Origin: Thiosocius sp963808165
GTDB taxonomy: Bacteria; Pseudomonadota; Gammaproteobacteria; Chromatiales; Chromatiaceae
Assembly: GCA_963808165.1 (NCBI GenBank)
Contig: CAWEET010000001.1
Coordinates: 372,001 to 436,000 of the forward strand
DNA: 64,000 nt
Reading direction: 5' to 3'
Shown: in pieces, positions 16,741 to 26,606 of the stretch
How positions within the stretch are numbered: the stretch's first letter is position 1
How the letters are laid out: the number at the start of each line of letters is the position of its first letter
Program-made: the position numbers and the translations under genes
The notes under the pieces: model-generated
What the model was told of the DNA's origin: nothing
Seen by the model: the letters and a program-made list of their open reading frames with translations, nothing else
Database searches by the model: none

Positions 16741-18515
16741 TCAGATGCCATGCTGCTGAAACCACAGTTCCAGCAGCGCGATTTGCCAGACTTTCGAGCC
16801 CCTTAGCGGGGTGATGTGCCTTTTCGGATCGGCCATCAGCGTCGAGAGGTATTCTTGCCGAAACAGACCGCGCTGCCGTGCCGCCGGCTGTGCGAGCGCG
16901 TCCTGGACGAAGGCCAGATAGTCACCCTCGAGATACTTCAGTGCGGGCACCGGGAAATATCCCTTGGGCCGGTCGATGACCTCGCTCGGGATCACCGCAC
17001 GGGCCGCCTCCTTGACGACCCCCTTGCCGCCCTCGGCGGTCTTGAATTCGGCCGGAATGCGCGCTGCCAGCTCGACCAGTTCATGATCGAGGAAGGGAAC
17101 GCGGGCCTCGAGGCCCCACGCCATGGTCATGTTGTCGACCCGCTTGACCGGGTCATCGACCAGCATGATCTGGGTGTCCACGCGCAGCGCCTTGTCGATC
17201 GGGCGCCGTGCCCCTGGCTGGCCGAAATGGCGCGAGACGAAGTCGCGGCTATGGTCCCCGCCAACGAAGCGCGGATCTACCGCCTGGGCAAACTCGGCGT
17301 GGTCGCGGTCGAAGAAGACCGCGGCATAGTCGTCGACCGGGTTGCTGCTGTCGGCCAGCGGCGGGTACCAGTGATACCCGGCGAAGACCTCGTCCGCCCC
17401 CTGGCCGCTCTGCACCACCTTCACGTGCTGCGAGACGCGCTCGGACAGCAGGTAGAAGCCGATCACGTCGTGGCTGACCATGGGTTCGCTCATGGCCCGG
17501 ATACAGTCGTTCAGCGCCGGCAGCAGGCGGCTCAGAGTCGACCCGGATCTGGTGATGCTCGGTGGCGAAGTGCCGGGCGATGATGTCGGAATACTGGAAT
17601 TCGTCGCCGGCCTCGTCGTCGACGGATTCGAAGCCGACCGAAAAGGTGTTGAGGCCGCGCTGTCCCTGTTCCGCCAGCAGGCCGACGATCAGGCTGGAAT
17701 CCAGCCCGCCGGACAACAGCACCCCAACCGGAACATCGGACACCAGGCGGCGCTCGACCGCCTTGCGCAGTGCATTGAGCGTGATCTCCTGCCAGTCTTC
17801 GTAACTGAGATCGCGTTCGTCGGCGCGTCGCTCCATAGTGCAGCCGCCAGTAGCAATGGTCACGGCTGCGCCCGTCGGCATCGATCACCCGGATCGTCGC
17901 CGGGGGCAGTTTGCGCACGCCCTTTAGGATCGTGTGCGGCGCCGGAACCACCGCGTGGAAGCTCATGTAGTGATGCAGCGCGACCGGGTCGATGTCGGTA
18001 TCGATAGCGTCGGTCGCGAGCAGTGCCGGCAGCGTCGAGGCAAAGCGCAGGCCGTTGGCGAGTTCGGTGTAGTATAGCGGCTTGATGCCCAGCCGGTCCC
18101 TGGCCAGCACCAGGCGACCGGAGTCTCGTTCCCAGATGGCGAAAGCGAACATGCCGTGGAACCGGTCTACGCACTCGATACCCCAGGCCGCATAGGCCTT
18201 CAGAATGACCTCGGTATCACCCTCGGAAAAAAAACGGTAACCCAGCCCCTGCAGTTGCACCCGCAGGTCGCGAAAGTTATAAATGCAGCCATTGAACACG
18301 ATGCCCAGCCCCAGCTCGCTGTCGATCATGGGTTGCTGCGCATGTTCGCTCAGGTCAAGGATCTTCAGGCGCTGGTGGCCGACTGCCAGGGGACCCGACT
18401 GAAACACACCGCTACCGTCAGGCCCGCGCGGGAACATGACACGGTTCATTCGCGTCACCGACTCGATCGACGGCAGGCTGCCGTCGAAGCGAATTTCACC
18501 GCAAATTCCACACAT
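16741..18515 (-). pseudogene. N-acetylglutaminylglutamine amidotransferase gene with two frameshifts
   Basis: This asparagine-synthetase-like enzyme amidates NAG-Gln during NAGGN synthesis. It begins MCGICGEIRFDG with the catalytic N-terminal Cys2 and a complete glutaminase domain in frame 1. Near 17833 an extra base (TATGGAG where TATGAG is expected) shifts the product into a second frame, with PVGVLLSGGLDSSLIVGLL as the PP-loop. Near 17530 an extra C (GAGCCGCC for GAGCGCC) shifts it to a third frame that runs intact to the stop at 16741. Restoring both gives one continuous protein of about 590 aa. Everything else is well conserved, so these may be recent mutations or assembly errors. Confidence 0.85.
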
Positions 18516-18641
18516 AATTGAGATTCTGTGTCGCTGTTGTTGTCTTGCAGCCTAAACAATCGACACTGCATGTTCAATTTCGTTTATGCACGGAAACAGG
18601 GCGTTTGCACCGAAGTGGTGAGCGCGGCCAGGCGCTAGGGC

Positions 18642-19274
18642 TCAGTCGCGGCTGATGCGGTAGCCCAGCAGGTCCGACAGCCTCTTGACCAGAGCAGTGG
18701 CCAGCTTCTCCCGGCTTTCGGTGATGCCGAGCAGTTGTGTGCTGGTCACTTCCAACCCCGGGTAACCACAGGGATTGATCCGCCGGAACGGCTCCAGGTC
18801 GTTGCTCACATTGAGCGCCAGCCCGTGATAGGTGCAGCCTCGCCGCACGCGCAGACCGAGCGAAGCGATCTTCCGGCCGTCGACATAGACACCTGGCGCG
18901 TCTGCGCGTGACTCGGCGGCGATGCCGTAAGCTTCGAGCAGGCCGATGATGGACTGTTCCATCAGGCCGACCAGACGACGAATGCCCAGCTCGGCCTCGC
19001 GAAGTGAGATCAGCACGTAGATCACGAGCTGTCCCGGGCCGTGGTAGGTTACCTGGCCGCCGCGGTCGGTCTGCACGACAGGGATGTCGCCCGGCGTAAG
19101 CAGATGCTCGGCCTTGCCGGCCTGTCCCTGGGTAAACACCGCGGAGTGCTCGACGATCCATAACTCGGATCGCGTCTGATCCGAGCGCGCATCCGTGAAT
19201 TCACGCATGGCCTGCCAGGTCGGCAGGTAGTCGCGCAGCCCGAGGTCGCGCACGATCAGTGCCCTTGAGGTCAT
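18642..19274 (-). CDS. lipB: Octanoyl-[acyl carrier protein]:protein N-octanoyltransferase
   Basis: LipB transfers octanoate from acyl carrier protein to lipoyl domains, the first step of lipoate synthesis. Seen here are TDRGGQVTYHGPGQLVIYVL, the catalytic Lys in DGRKIASLGLRVRRG and the catalytic Cys in RINPCGYPGLEVTS. The length of 210 aa is normal. It follows the DUF493 gene by about 10 bp, the common ybeD-lipB pairing. An lipA gene does not follow; the NAGGN operon lies downstream instead. Confidence 0.96.
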   Translation of the reverse strand: MTSRALIVRDLGLRDYLPTWQAMREFTDARSDQTRSELWIVEHSAVFTQGQAGKAEHLLTPGDIPVVQTDRGGQVTYHGPGQLVIYVLISLREAELGIRRLVGLMEQSIIGLLEAYGIAAESRADAPGVYVDGRKIASLGLRVRRGCTYHGLALNVSNDLEPFRRINPCGYPGLEVTSTQLLGITESREKLATALVKRLSDLLGYRISRD

Positions 19275-19285
19275 ACCTGTCTGGC

Positions 19286-19570
19286 TCAGAGGCGCATCAG
19301 CACCTTGTCGTGTGCCGTGAGGTCATCGTATATCGCATCGAGTTGCTCCCGGCTGGTGGCCTCTATCACTAGGCTCACAGAGACATATTTCCCACCCCGA
19401 CTGGGACGGTTACGCAGGCTGTCTTCGCGGATGGTGACATTGTGCCGGCGGATGATCTCAATCACGACCTCGTGGAAGCTGCCGTCATCGATGCCCATTG
19501 CCTTGATCAGGTAATCACAGGGGAACTCGAAACCCTGGGGCTCTTCAGTTGGCACGACAGTCACCTCCAA
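19286..19570 (-). CDS. ybeD: DUF493/YbeD family protein
   Basis: The 94-aa UPF0250 protein has a ferredoxin-like (ACT-type) fold. Diagnostic segments are FEFPCDYLIKAMG, FHEVVIEIIRRHN and the C-terminal YDDLTAHDKVLMRL. Family function is unknown, although it is nearly always found before lipB. Its start overlaps the 3' end of the D-amino-acid transaminase gene by 26 bp, which implies coupled translation. Confidence 0.92.
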   Translation of the reverse strand: MEVTVVPTEEPQGFEFPCDYLIKAMGIDDGSFHEVVIEIIRRHNVTIREDSLRNRPSRGGKYVSVSLVIEATSREQLDAIYDDLTAHDKVLMRL

Positions 19571-20426
19571 GGCGCAGGCGTTCCTTGCAGTCCTGGAACA
19601 GTGCGTCCATTCGATGCCAGAGTTCCCCAGGCGTGCCGTCGCTCACCGGACGACCGTTAAGCTCCACGACGGCCGCGATCTCGCGCGTCGAACTGGTCAG
19701 CCAGATCTCTTCGGCACCTTCCAGTTCGGCGGCGCCTATGGCTGCCTGCGCGAACGGCATACCCGATTCGTGGGCGAGTTCCAGCACCAGGTCGCGGGTG
19801 ATGCCCGGCAGCAGTTCGGTGCTGTCCGGCGGCGTGATCAGCAGGCCGTTGCTGACGATGAACAGATTACTGGCAGTGCCCTCGATGGCGGCCCCGTCGC
19901 GGATCAGGATCGCCTCGTCGGCACCTTCGGCACCGGCCTGGGCACGGGCCATCACATTGGCCAGCAGGGTCGTGGCCTTGATGTCGCAGCGGTGCCAACG
20001 GATATCCTCCAGGGTTATCGCCTTGATGCCGCGGCGGGCCGTTTCCGGGTCACGTGGCGGGTTGACGCTGGTAAATGCCAGCACATTGGGAACCACGTGG
20101 TCGGGAATCACGTGGTTGCGTATCGGGTAGGCACCGCGCGTCACCTGCAGGTAGATCGATTGGTCCTGGCCAGGCAGTTGCCGGCTGAGGTGTTCAAAAA
20201 CGCCCTGCCAGTCTGCAGGACTCAGCGGATTCTGCAGGCCGATCGCGGCCAGGCTCCGGTCAAGACGCTGCAGATGGTGCGTCACCCGAAACGGGATACC
20301 GCCGTATGCGGGAACCACTTCGTAGACACTGTCTCCGAACAGCAGTCCGCGGTCGGTGATCGGCAGGCAGGCGCGGTCACGCGGCAGGTACTCACCGTTC
20401 AGGTAAGCGAGCAGGTCGTCACTCAT
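19545..20426 (-). CDS. dat: D-amino-acid (D-alanine) aminotransferase
   Basis: A class IV PLP-dependent transaminase of 293 aa that can supply D-alanine or D-glutamate. N-terminal YLNGEYLPRDRACLPITDRG and FGDSVYEVVPAYGG are typical. The PLP lysine lies in RWHRCDIKATTLLANVMAR (about residue 150). EGTASNLFIVSNG and the phosphate-binding LLPGITRDLVLELA follow. Its place between the PBP5-type carboxypeptidase and ybeD/lipB suggests cell-wall D-amino-acid metabolism. A branched-chain transaminase is less likely given the RCDIK context. Confidence 0.88.
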   Translation of the reverse strand: MSDDLLAYLNGEYLPRDRACLPITDRGLLFGDSVYEVVPAYGGIPFRVTHHLQRLDRSLAAIGLQNPLSPADWQGVFEHLSRQLPGQDQSIYLQVTRGAYPIRNHVIPDHVVPNVLAFTSVNPPRDPETARRGIKAITLEDIRWHRCDIKATTLLANVMARAQAGAEGADEAILIRDGAAIEGTASNLFIVSNGLLITPPDSTELLPGITRDLVLELAHESGMPFAQAAIGAAELEGAEEIWLTSSTREIAAVVELNGRPVSDGTPGELWHRMDALFQDCKERLRLGGDCRAN

Positions 20427-20436
20427 GTTGTTGTGT

Positions 20437-21570
20437 TCACTGCAGCATCATCAGCACGCTGTCGACCATGGTGCGCCAGATTCCGCCTTCCGGGACGTCT
20501 GTGAGCGCGACCAGCGCGCGTCGGGTTATCTCCTGACCATCCAGCTCTACGACCACTTCGCCCACCTTCTGACCCTGGATAAGCGGCGCCTCTATCTGCG
20601 GCTGAATTTCCGTGCGCGCGTTCAGCTTCTCGTATTGATGCCTCGGAATCGTGACATACAGGTCTTCTTGCAGGCCCAGTGCGACTTGCTCCTGTTCTCC
20701 CATCCAGACACGGCTGCGCGTCAGTCGATCCGAAGCACCGTAGAGTCGGTGCGTCTCGTAAAAGCGGAAGCCGAAATTCAGCAGCGATTTGCTTTCGCGA
20801 ATGCGCGCCTTCTCGCTGTCGGTACCCATCACCACCGAAATCAGGCGCATACCGTCCCGCTTGGCCGAGGCCACCAGGCAATAACCGGCGGCCTCGGTGT
20901 GACCGGTCTTGACGCCGTCAACGGATTCATCATGCCACAACAGGTTGTTGCGATTGTGCTGGCGGATCCCGTTGAAGGTGTATTCCTTTACGGCATACAT
21001 CTTGTAGAACTCCGGGAACTCCCTGATGCCTGCTTCGGTGACCAGCACGATATCGTGCGGAGTCGTGTAGTGCTCTGGGTCGGGCAGACCGGTGGCATTG
21101 ACGAAATGCGTGTTTTGCATGCCAAGGCGGCGCGCATGCTCGTTCATCAGGTTGGCGAATGCCTCCTCGCTGCCCGCAACGTGCTCTGCCAGCGCCACGC
21201 TGGCGTCGTTGCCGGACTGAATGATCATGCCCTTCAGCAGTTCCTCGACCGACACACGCTTGTTCACCTCGATGAACATCCGCGAGCCGGGTGTCTTCCA
21301 GGCCTTTTCGCTGACCAGCACCTCATCGGACATTTTGACTGAGCCGTCGTTGATTTCGCGGAACACTGCGTAGGCCGTCATGATCTTTGTCAGACTCGCG
21401 GGCTCGAGCCGTTGTTCGGCATCCTTCTGTGCCAGCACGGCGTCGCTGTCCATGTCGATCAGCAGATAACCTGTGGCCGAGACGGACGGCGGCGCCGGAA
21501 CGGATACGCTGGCCGCAGACGCGAAAGGCAGGAGGATGAGGCTTAGGAGGGCATAGACTTTCTTTTGCAC
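20437..21570 (-). CDS. dacA: D-alanyl-D-alanine carboxypeptidase (PBP5/6 type)
   Basis: This periplasmic DD-carboxypeptidase trims pentapeptide side chains of peptidoglycan. It has a signal peptide (MQKKVYALLSLILLPFASA). The penicillin-binding triad is complete: SxxK in PASLTKIMTAYA, SxN in IIQSGNDASVALAEH and KTG in GVDGVKTGHTEAAGY (the last read from DESVDGVKTGHTEA). A C-terminal beta domain and a final helix (RTMVDSVLMMLQ) fit the amphipathic membrane anchor of this class. The 377-aa length is normal. Confidence 0.95.
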   Translation of the reverse strand: MQKKVYALLSLILLPFASAASVSVPAPPSVSATGYLLIDMDSDAVLAQKDAEQRLEPASLTKIMTAYAVFREINDGSVKMSDEVLVSEKAWKTPGSRMFIEVNKRVSVEELLKGMIIQSGNDASVALAEHVAGSEEAFANLMNEHARRLGMQNTHFVNATGLPDPEHYTTPHDIVLVTEAGIREFPEFYKMYAVKEYTFNGIRQHNRNNLLWHDESVDGVKTGHTEAAGYCLVASAKRDGMRLISVVMGTDSEKARIRESKSLLNFGFRFYETHRLYGASDRLTRSRVWMGEQEQVALGLQEDLYVTIPRHQYEKLNARTEIQPQIEAPLIQGQKVGEVVVELDGQEITRRALVALTDVPEGGIWRTMVDSVLMMLQ

Positions 21571-21751
21571 GATACTGCTTTCCTGGTGAGAGCGCGCCGG
21601 GTCGGATAGCTGTCCGGTGCGTCTTGGTGAATTGTCGAAGGCGACCGATGCACGCTCTGCCGGCGTGTGCGGTCCTGATCTGCTGCATTCTAGCGTCAGG
21701 ATGTCACCATGGTCAGGGTGATATCCCTAACGCCCACCGGGACTGCAGATA

Positions 21752-22609
21752 CTAGTCGATCACGACCAGCGGCTTGCTGACGCCCAGTTGGTGCATTTGC
21801 GCACTGACCTGATCGGCGATCTCCACCGAGGTCAGCGGTCCGACCTGCACACGATGCACCGAGCCCGCGCCAGTTGCGGCTGGAATCACCCTCACCTGCC
21901 GTGCGAGCCCTTGTTGTAGCGTTCGGCGCAAGCGTTCCGCATTGTCGCCGCTGCTGAATGCGCCGGCCTGGAGAAAGATCTTCGGTAGCGCACCGTCGGC
22001 TGATCGCGGCGGCGACGGTGCGGTCGGCTTTTGCGCAACCGGGGAGATTCCCTCCTGGGGCGAGGTCGGGTCGATCGCTCGGACCTCGACCAGGGCGGTA
22101 CCCTTGCCGAGCATCCCGAGGCGCGAGGCGGCGGTATAGGACAGGTCGATGACGCGGTTCTCATGGAAGGGGCCGCGGTCGTTTACCCGCACCACGACCC
22201 GACGGCCGTTCTCGAGATTCACGACTTCCACGTAGGTCGGAATCGGCAGCCGTTTGTGCGCCGCCGTCATGGCGTACATGTCATACACTTCGCCGTTCGA
22301 GGTCAGTCGGCCATGAAATTTGCGTCCGTACCACGAGGCGATGCCACGCTCCGAGAAACCCTTGCTGGCAGGTAGCGTGTAATAGCGTTTGCCGAGCACT
22401 ACGTACGTTTCCATATTGCCGCCACGGCTGCGTGGCTCGACCTTGGGCACCGCATCCGGCACGTGACTCACGTCACGATGCTCATCCGGGGGGCCGTCCT
22501 GGTCTCCGGGGGGGGTTGGCAGGGGGCTGCCGCAGCCGCCCAGCAGGCCGCCGAGCATTGCCAGCGCGCCCAGGATCGTCAGTGTCTTGTATGTTGCGAG
22601 CATTCGCAT
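21752..22609 (-). CDS. rlpA: Septal-ring lipoprotein RlpA (lytic transglycosylase with SPOR domain)
   Basis: The lipoprotein has an N-terminal lipobox (MLGGLLGGC, Cys near residue 26). A double-psi beta-barrel domain follows (GIASWYGRKFHGRLTSNGE, then VNDRGPFHENRVIDLSY with the catalytic Asp). After a Pro-rich linker comes a C-terminal SPOR domain (about residues 205-285) that binds denuded septal glycan. In Pseudomonas the homologue cleaves naked glycan strands at the septum. It lies 8 bp after mltB in the elongasome operon. Confidence 0.93.
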   Translation of the reverse strand: MRMLATYKTLTILGALAMLGGLLGGCGSPLPTPPGDQDGPPDEHRDVSHVPDAVPKVEPRSRGGNMETYVVLGKRYYTLPASKGFSERGIASWYGRKFHGRLTSNGEVYDMYAMTAAHKRLPIPTYVEVVNLENGRRVVVRVNDRGPFHENRVIDLSYTAASRLGMLGKGTALVEVRAIDPTSPQEGISPVAQKPTAPSPPRSADGALPKIFLQAGAFSSGDNAERLRRTLQQGLARQVRVIPAATGAGSVHRVQVGPLTSVEIADQVSAQMHQLGVSKPLVVID

Positions 22610-22617
22610 GCCGGAGG

Positions 22618-23616
22618 TCAGTCGCTGCCGCTTACGAGGTTCGCCTGCGCGTGGCGCTCGCGGATCGCCTCGCTCAGCTGGTATACGGCCATTGCATACA
22701 TGGTGCGGGGGTTGTAACGCATGATGGCGTAGAAATTGTCCTGTGCGACCCAGTATTCCTTGCCGTCGTCGGTGTCGAATTCGAGCAGGCTAACCTTGCT
22801 ATCCGTCTTCGGCATCGCATCGAACTCGATACCGGCCGCGGTCAGCTGTTCGGGCCGCAGGCTGGGTTTGGCCCCCGCATCGACCAGGGCCTGGTGCTCG
22901 GCGGATGCGCCTCGCGCAGGCTGGGCAACCGGTTCGCCCGGTTGCCAGTTGCCCTTCTCGACGAAGTAATTGGCCACGCTCCCGATCACATCGTCCGGGT
23001 TCTGCCAGATGTCGCGCTGCCCGTCACCGTCGAAGTCGACGGCGTAGGTGCGGAAGCTGTCCGGCATGAACTGCGGCATACCCATCGCGCCGGCGTAGGA
23101 CCCGGTCGGCTCGGTTGGCTTGATCTGCTCCTCTCTTGCGAAGCGCAGGAACTGGCTGAGTTGTTCGCGAAAGAACTTGCCTCGCTTCGGGTAGTGGAAC
23201 CCCAGCGTGTGCAGGGCGTCGAGCACCCGGTAGCCACCGGTGTGTGCGCCATAGCGCGTCTCGACGCCGAGTATCGCGACGATGATATGCGGCGGGACGC
23301 CGTACTCGCGTTCCGCCCGTTGCAGCGTCGCGGCGTGCTGCCGCCAAAAATCCACGCCGCCGTCGATACGCGATGGAGTCACAAAGATCTTGCGGTACTC
23401 GGTCCAGTTGAGGACTCGCTCGGCCGGTCGCGCAATGGCCTCCAGTATCGGCTTGCGCAACTCGGCCTGATAGAGCGTACGCGTGACGTCTCGTTTCGAG
23501 AATCCGTACTTTTGCACCATCTGATCGATGAACTCGGCGCGCAGTTGATCGGGTGTCTTGGCCTGGGTAAGGCCGCTGGTGGCCAGTAGCGACAGGAGTA
23601 GGGCTATTCGTCTCAT
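22618..23616 (-). CDS. mltB: Membrane-bound lytic murein transglycosylase B
   Basis: This exported lytic transglycosylase cleaves glycan strands to give 1,6-anhydroMurNAc ends. The signal peptide is MRRIALLLSLLATSGLTQA, without a lipobox Cys, so it is probably soluble or loosely bound. The catalytic Glu sits in AILGVETRYGAHTGGYRVLD. Downstream YAGAMGMPQFMPDSFRTYAVDFDGDG is highly characteristic. The start codon overlaps the rodA stop (ATGA), which indicates translational coupling. Confidence 0.95.
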   Translation of the reverse strand: MRRIALLLSLLATSGLTQAKTPDQLRAEFIDQMVQKYGFSKRDVTRTLYQAELRKPILEAIARPAERVLNWTEYRKIFVTPSRIDGGVDFWRQHAATLQRAEREYGVPPHIIVAILGVETRYGAHTGGYRVLDALHTLGFHYPKRGKFFREQLSQFLRFAREEQIKPTEPTGSYAGAMGMPQFMPDSFRTYAVDFDGDGQRDIWQNPDDVIGSVANYFVEKGNWQPGEPVAQPARGASAEHQALVDAGAKPSLRPEQLTAAGIEFDAMPKTDSKVSLLEFDTDDGKEYWVAQDNFYAIMRYNPRTMYAMAVYQLSEAIRERHAQANLVSGSD

Positions 23617-24755
23617 CAGGTCGGCAACAGTCTGCGATGGGTGTGGATGGACATGAGGATACCGAACCCGGCCATCAGGGTCACCAGGGAGGTGCCTCCG
23701 TAACTCACCAGCGGCAGGGGCACGCCGACGACCGGCATAAGCCCGGCGACCATGCCGGTGTTGACGAAAAGGTAGACGAAGAACACCAGCGTCATCGAAC
23801 CCGCAAGCAGCCGGGTGAAGGTATCCTGGGCGCGTGTTGCGATGTACAGGCCGCGTCCGATGATGAACAGGTACATGGCCAGCAGGATCAGTACGCCGAT
23901 CAGACCGAATTCCTCGGACAACACCGCGAAGATGAAATCGGTGTGGCGCTCGGGCAGGAAGTCGAGTTGGGACTGGGTACCGTTGAGCCAGCCTTTGCCG
24001 TAAAGGCCGCCCGAGCCGATCGCGATCTTCGACTGAATGATGTGATAGCCGGCGCCCAGCGGGTCTTTCTCAGGATCCAGGAAGGTCAGTACGCGCTGCC
24101 GCTGATAGTCGCGCATCAGATACCAGATCACCGGAGCCGCGCCCGCGGCTGCGACGGCCAGGCCGCCGATCAGGCGCCAGCTGATGCCGGCCAGAAACAA
24201 AACGAACACACCGGCGCTGGCCACCAGCAGTGCGGTGCCCAGATCAGGCTGTTTGGCGATCAGCAGCACCGGGATCACGATCATCAGCGCCGCGGCAAAC
24301 AGGCGCTGCCAACTGGGCGGCAGGCGCTTCTCGGCCAGGTACCAGGCGATCATCATCGGCACCGCGAGCTTGACGAGTTCGGAAGGTTGGAAGCGCACGA
24401 TTCCCAGGTCGAGCCAGCGCTGTGCGCCCTTGCCGACCTCGCCGACCAGCAACACCGCGATCAGCATCAACAGGCCGGCAAGGTAAAGCCAGGGGCTCCA
24501 GCGTCTGAGCGTCGCGGGATTGAGCTGCGCGACCGCCAGCATGACCGTAAAGGCGAGCAGGATACGCAACGCCTGGCGCTGCAGCTGATCGAGGTTCTCG
24601 CCCGAGGCAGAGTACAGCACGACCAGGCCGAAGCCGCACAGCAGCAGTAACCCCGCCAGCAGGGGCAGATCGATATGAAACACGGCCAGCAGGCCCTGGC
24701 GTCGGTTGGGGTTGCTTGGCGTCAGTTCACCGAGCTGGTGTGGCAGGTAACTCAT
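23616..24755 (-). CDS. rodA: Peptidoglycan glycosyltransferase RodA (SEDS family)
   Basis: This multispanning SEDS polymerase extends glycan strands of the lateral wall together with PBP2. The 379-aa protein has about ten hydrophobic segments. SEDS motifs include KLAVPMMIAWYLAEKRLPP, LIAKQPDLGTALLVASAG, GWLNGTQSQLDFLPERHTD and the C-terminal GVPLPLVSYGGTSLVTLM. Its start overlaps the end of mrdA by 4 bp, and its end overlaps mltB. Confidence 0.96.
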   Translation of the reverse strand: MSYLPHQLGELTPSNPNRRQGLLAVFHIDLPLLAGLLLLCGFGLVVLYSASGENLDQLQRQALRILLAFTVMLAVAQLNPATLRRWSPWLYLAGLLMLIAVLLVGEVGKGAQRWLDLGIVRFQPSELVKLAVPMMIAWYLAEKRLPPSWQRLFAAALMIVIPVLLIAKQPDLGTALLVASAGVFVLFLAGISWRLIGGLAVAAAGAAPVIWYLMRDYQRQRVLTFLDPEKDPLGAGYHIIQSKIAIGSGGLYGKGWLNGTQSQLDFLPERHTDFIFAVLSEEFGLIGVLILLAMYLFIIGRGLYIATRAQDTFTRLLAGSMTLVFFVYLFVNTGMVAGLMPVVGVPLPLVSYGGTSLVTLMAGFGILMSIHTHRRLLPT

Positions 24756-26602
24756 GACTCGTCCTGCACCGATTCCTCGCCGGGCAGCAGGTAGGCGTCC
24801 ATGATCTGCCGCGCGATCGGGGCCGCCACAGACCCCCCATGACCGCCGTTCTCGACCACGATCGCCACCGCAATCTGAGGGTCGTCGGCGGGCGCATAGG
24901 CGATGAAAAGTGCGTGATCGCGCAGTTTTTTCTCCAGCGTCTCTTCATCGTATTCCTCGTCCTGCGCGACGGTAAAGACCTGCGCGGTGCCAGTCTTCCC
25001 GGCGATGGCATAGCGGTCGCTGCGGATCCGCTTGGCAGTGCCGCGTTGGCTGTCCACCACGTGCAGCATGCCGGCCCGGACGTCCTCCCAGTTCTGTTGC
25101 AGGCCTACCGGAATAGTGCGCGCGCTCGGCGGGATCGGTGTGACCTCTCCGGTGTCGCGTGCCCGAAGATAGTCGACCACATGGGGTGTGAAATAGATAC
25201 CGTTGTTGGCGATCGCCGCGGTCGCGGCTGCCAGCTGCAGCGGCGTGGTCAGAAAGTAGCCCTGGCCGATGCCAACGATAAGGGTCTCTCCGGGGTACCA
25301 GGGCTGGCGTCGCGCCCGCCGCTTCCAGTCGCGCGACGGCAGCAGACCGCCCGATTCCCCAGTCAGGTCGATCCCGGTTCGGTGGCCAAATCCGAACTGC
25401 GAGAGGAACTCATGCAGACGGTCGATCCCGAGTTCGTAGGCCAAGCGGTAGAAGTACACATCACAGGACTGCACGATTGCCGCATCCAGGTCCATCGGGC
25501 CGTGGCCGGACTTCTTCCAGTCGCGGTAACGGTGGATATTGCCGGGCAGCTGGTAGAAGCCCGGGCAATAGATGCTGCTGTCGTACGTGACGGCACCTTT
25601 CTCCAGACCTGCCAGTCCCATGAACGGCTTGACCGTCGAGCCGGGCGGGTACTGACCATGCAGCGCACGGTTGTAGAGCGGGCGGTTGTCGTCTTCTTGC
25701 AGGGCCGCATAGTCCTTGCTGCTGATACCCTCGACGAACAAGTTCGGGTCGAAGCCCGGCTGGCTGACGAAGGCCAGTATGCCGCCATCCTTCGGGTCGA
25801 TCGCGACGACGGCACCGTTGTTGTCAGCGATGGCCTCCATCGCGACCTCCTGCAGCCGGATGTCGAGGTGCAGGTGTACGTCGACACCCGGTTCCGGCGG
25901 TGTCTGCTCCAGCGTCCGCACCCTGCGGCCGGCCGCGTTCACCTCGACCTGCTCCAGTCCGACCACGCCATGCAGGGCTGATTCGTAGGTCTTCTCGACG
26001 CCATTCTTGCCGATGTGGCTGGTGCCGGAATAGTTGGAGCTATCGATCTGCTCGACGTCGCGCTGACTGACTCGGCCGACATAACCCAGCACATGTGTCG
26101 TTTTGACGTCGTGCGGGTAGTGACGCAGTAACTGGGCCTTGATGTCGACTCCGGCAAAGCGGTGGCGATGGACGGCGAATTGCGCGGTCTCGTCCTGGCT
26201 CAGGTTTACCCGGATCGGCACACTGTCGAAGCGGCGTTTACGGTTCTTCAGTTTCCAGAAGCGCTCCAGGTCTTCATCGTCGATCTCGATCACCTCGGCC
26301 AGTTGTTTCAGGGTTTGCTCGAGGTCGCCGACCTGCTCCGGGGTGATTTCGAGGCTGTAGGCCGGGCGGTTCTGCGCCAGCAGCACTCCGTCGCGGTCGT
26401 AGATCAATCCGCGGGTGGGGGGCAGAGGTACCACCTTGACGCGGTTTTCGCGCGAAAGCGTGGTGAAATGTGCATGATCGATAACCTGGAGCTGCGCCAT
26501 ACGCCAGACCAGCACCACGACCGCGCCGAGGACCAGCAGCCCGGCAATGATGGCTCTGTTCAGGAATGCCTGGCTTTCGCGGATCGTATCCTTCAGGTGC
26601 AT
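24752..26602 (-). CDS. mrdA: Penicillin-binding protein 2 (elongasome transpeptidase)
   Basis: This class B PBP cross-links new peptidoglycan during elongation. One N-terminal membrane segment (about residues 18-38, IIAGLLVLGAVVVLVWRMAQ) is followed by the dimerisation domain, then a transpeptidase domain with SxxK in PPGSTVKPFMGLAG, SxN in IVQSCDVYFYR (Cys in the third position) and KTG in AIAGKTGTAQV. The start at 26602 (MHLKDTIRESQAFLNR) fits the family; a longer upstream reading overlaps mreD. 616 aa. Confidence 0.95.
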   Translation of the reverse strand: MHLKDTIRESQAFLNRAIIAGLLVLGAVVVLVWRMAQLQVIDHAHFTTLSRENRVKVVPLPPTRGLIYDRDGVLLAQNRPAYSLEITPEQVGDLEQTLKQLAEVIEIDDEDLERFWKLKNRKRRFDSVPIRVNLSQDETAQFAVHRHRFAGVDIKAQLLRHYPHDVKTTHVLGYVGRVSQRDVEQIDSSNYSGTSHIGKNGVEKTYESALHGVVGLEQVEVNAAGRRVRTLEQTPPEPGVDVHLHLDIRLQEVAMEAIADNNGAVVAIDPKDGGILAFVSQPGFDPNLFVEGISSKDYAALQEDDNRPLYNRALHGQYPPGSTVKPFMGLAGLEKGAVTYDSSIYCPGFYQLPGNIHRYRDWKKSGHGPMDLDAAIVQSCDVYFYRLAYELGIDRLHEFLSQFGFGHRTGIDLTGESGGLLPSRDWKRRARRQPWYPGETLIVGIGQGYFLTTPLQLAAATAAIANNGIYFTPHVVDYLRARDTGEVTPIPPSARTIPVGLQQNWEDVRAGMLHVVDSQRGTAKRIRSDRYAIAGKTGTAQVFTVAQDEEYDEETLEKKLRDHALFIAYAPADDPQIAVAIVVENGGHGGSVAAPIARQIMDAYLLPGEESVQDES

Positions 26603-26606
26603 GGCT

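Noticed and set aside
15217..16806. 529-codon plus-strand frame across the NAGGN synthetase gene
   Set aside because: Antisense shadow of ngg, which has clear GNAT and ATP-grasp motifs. The shadow has a skewed His/Arg/Asp composition and no recognisable domain.
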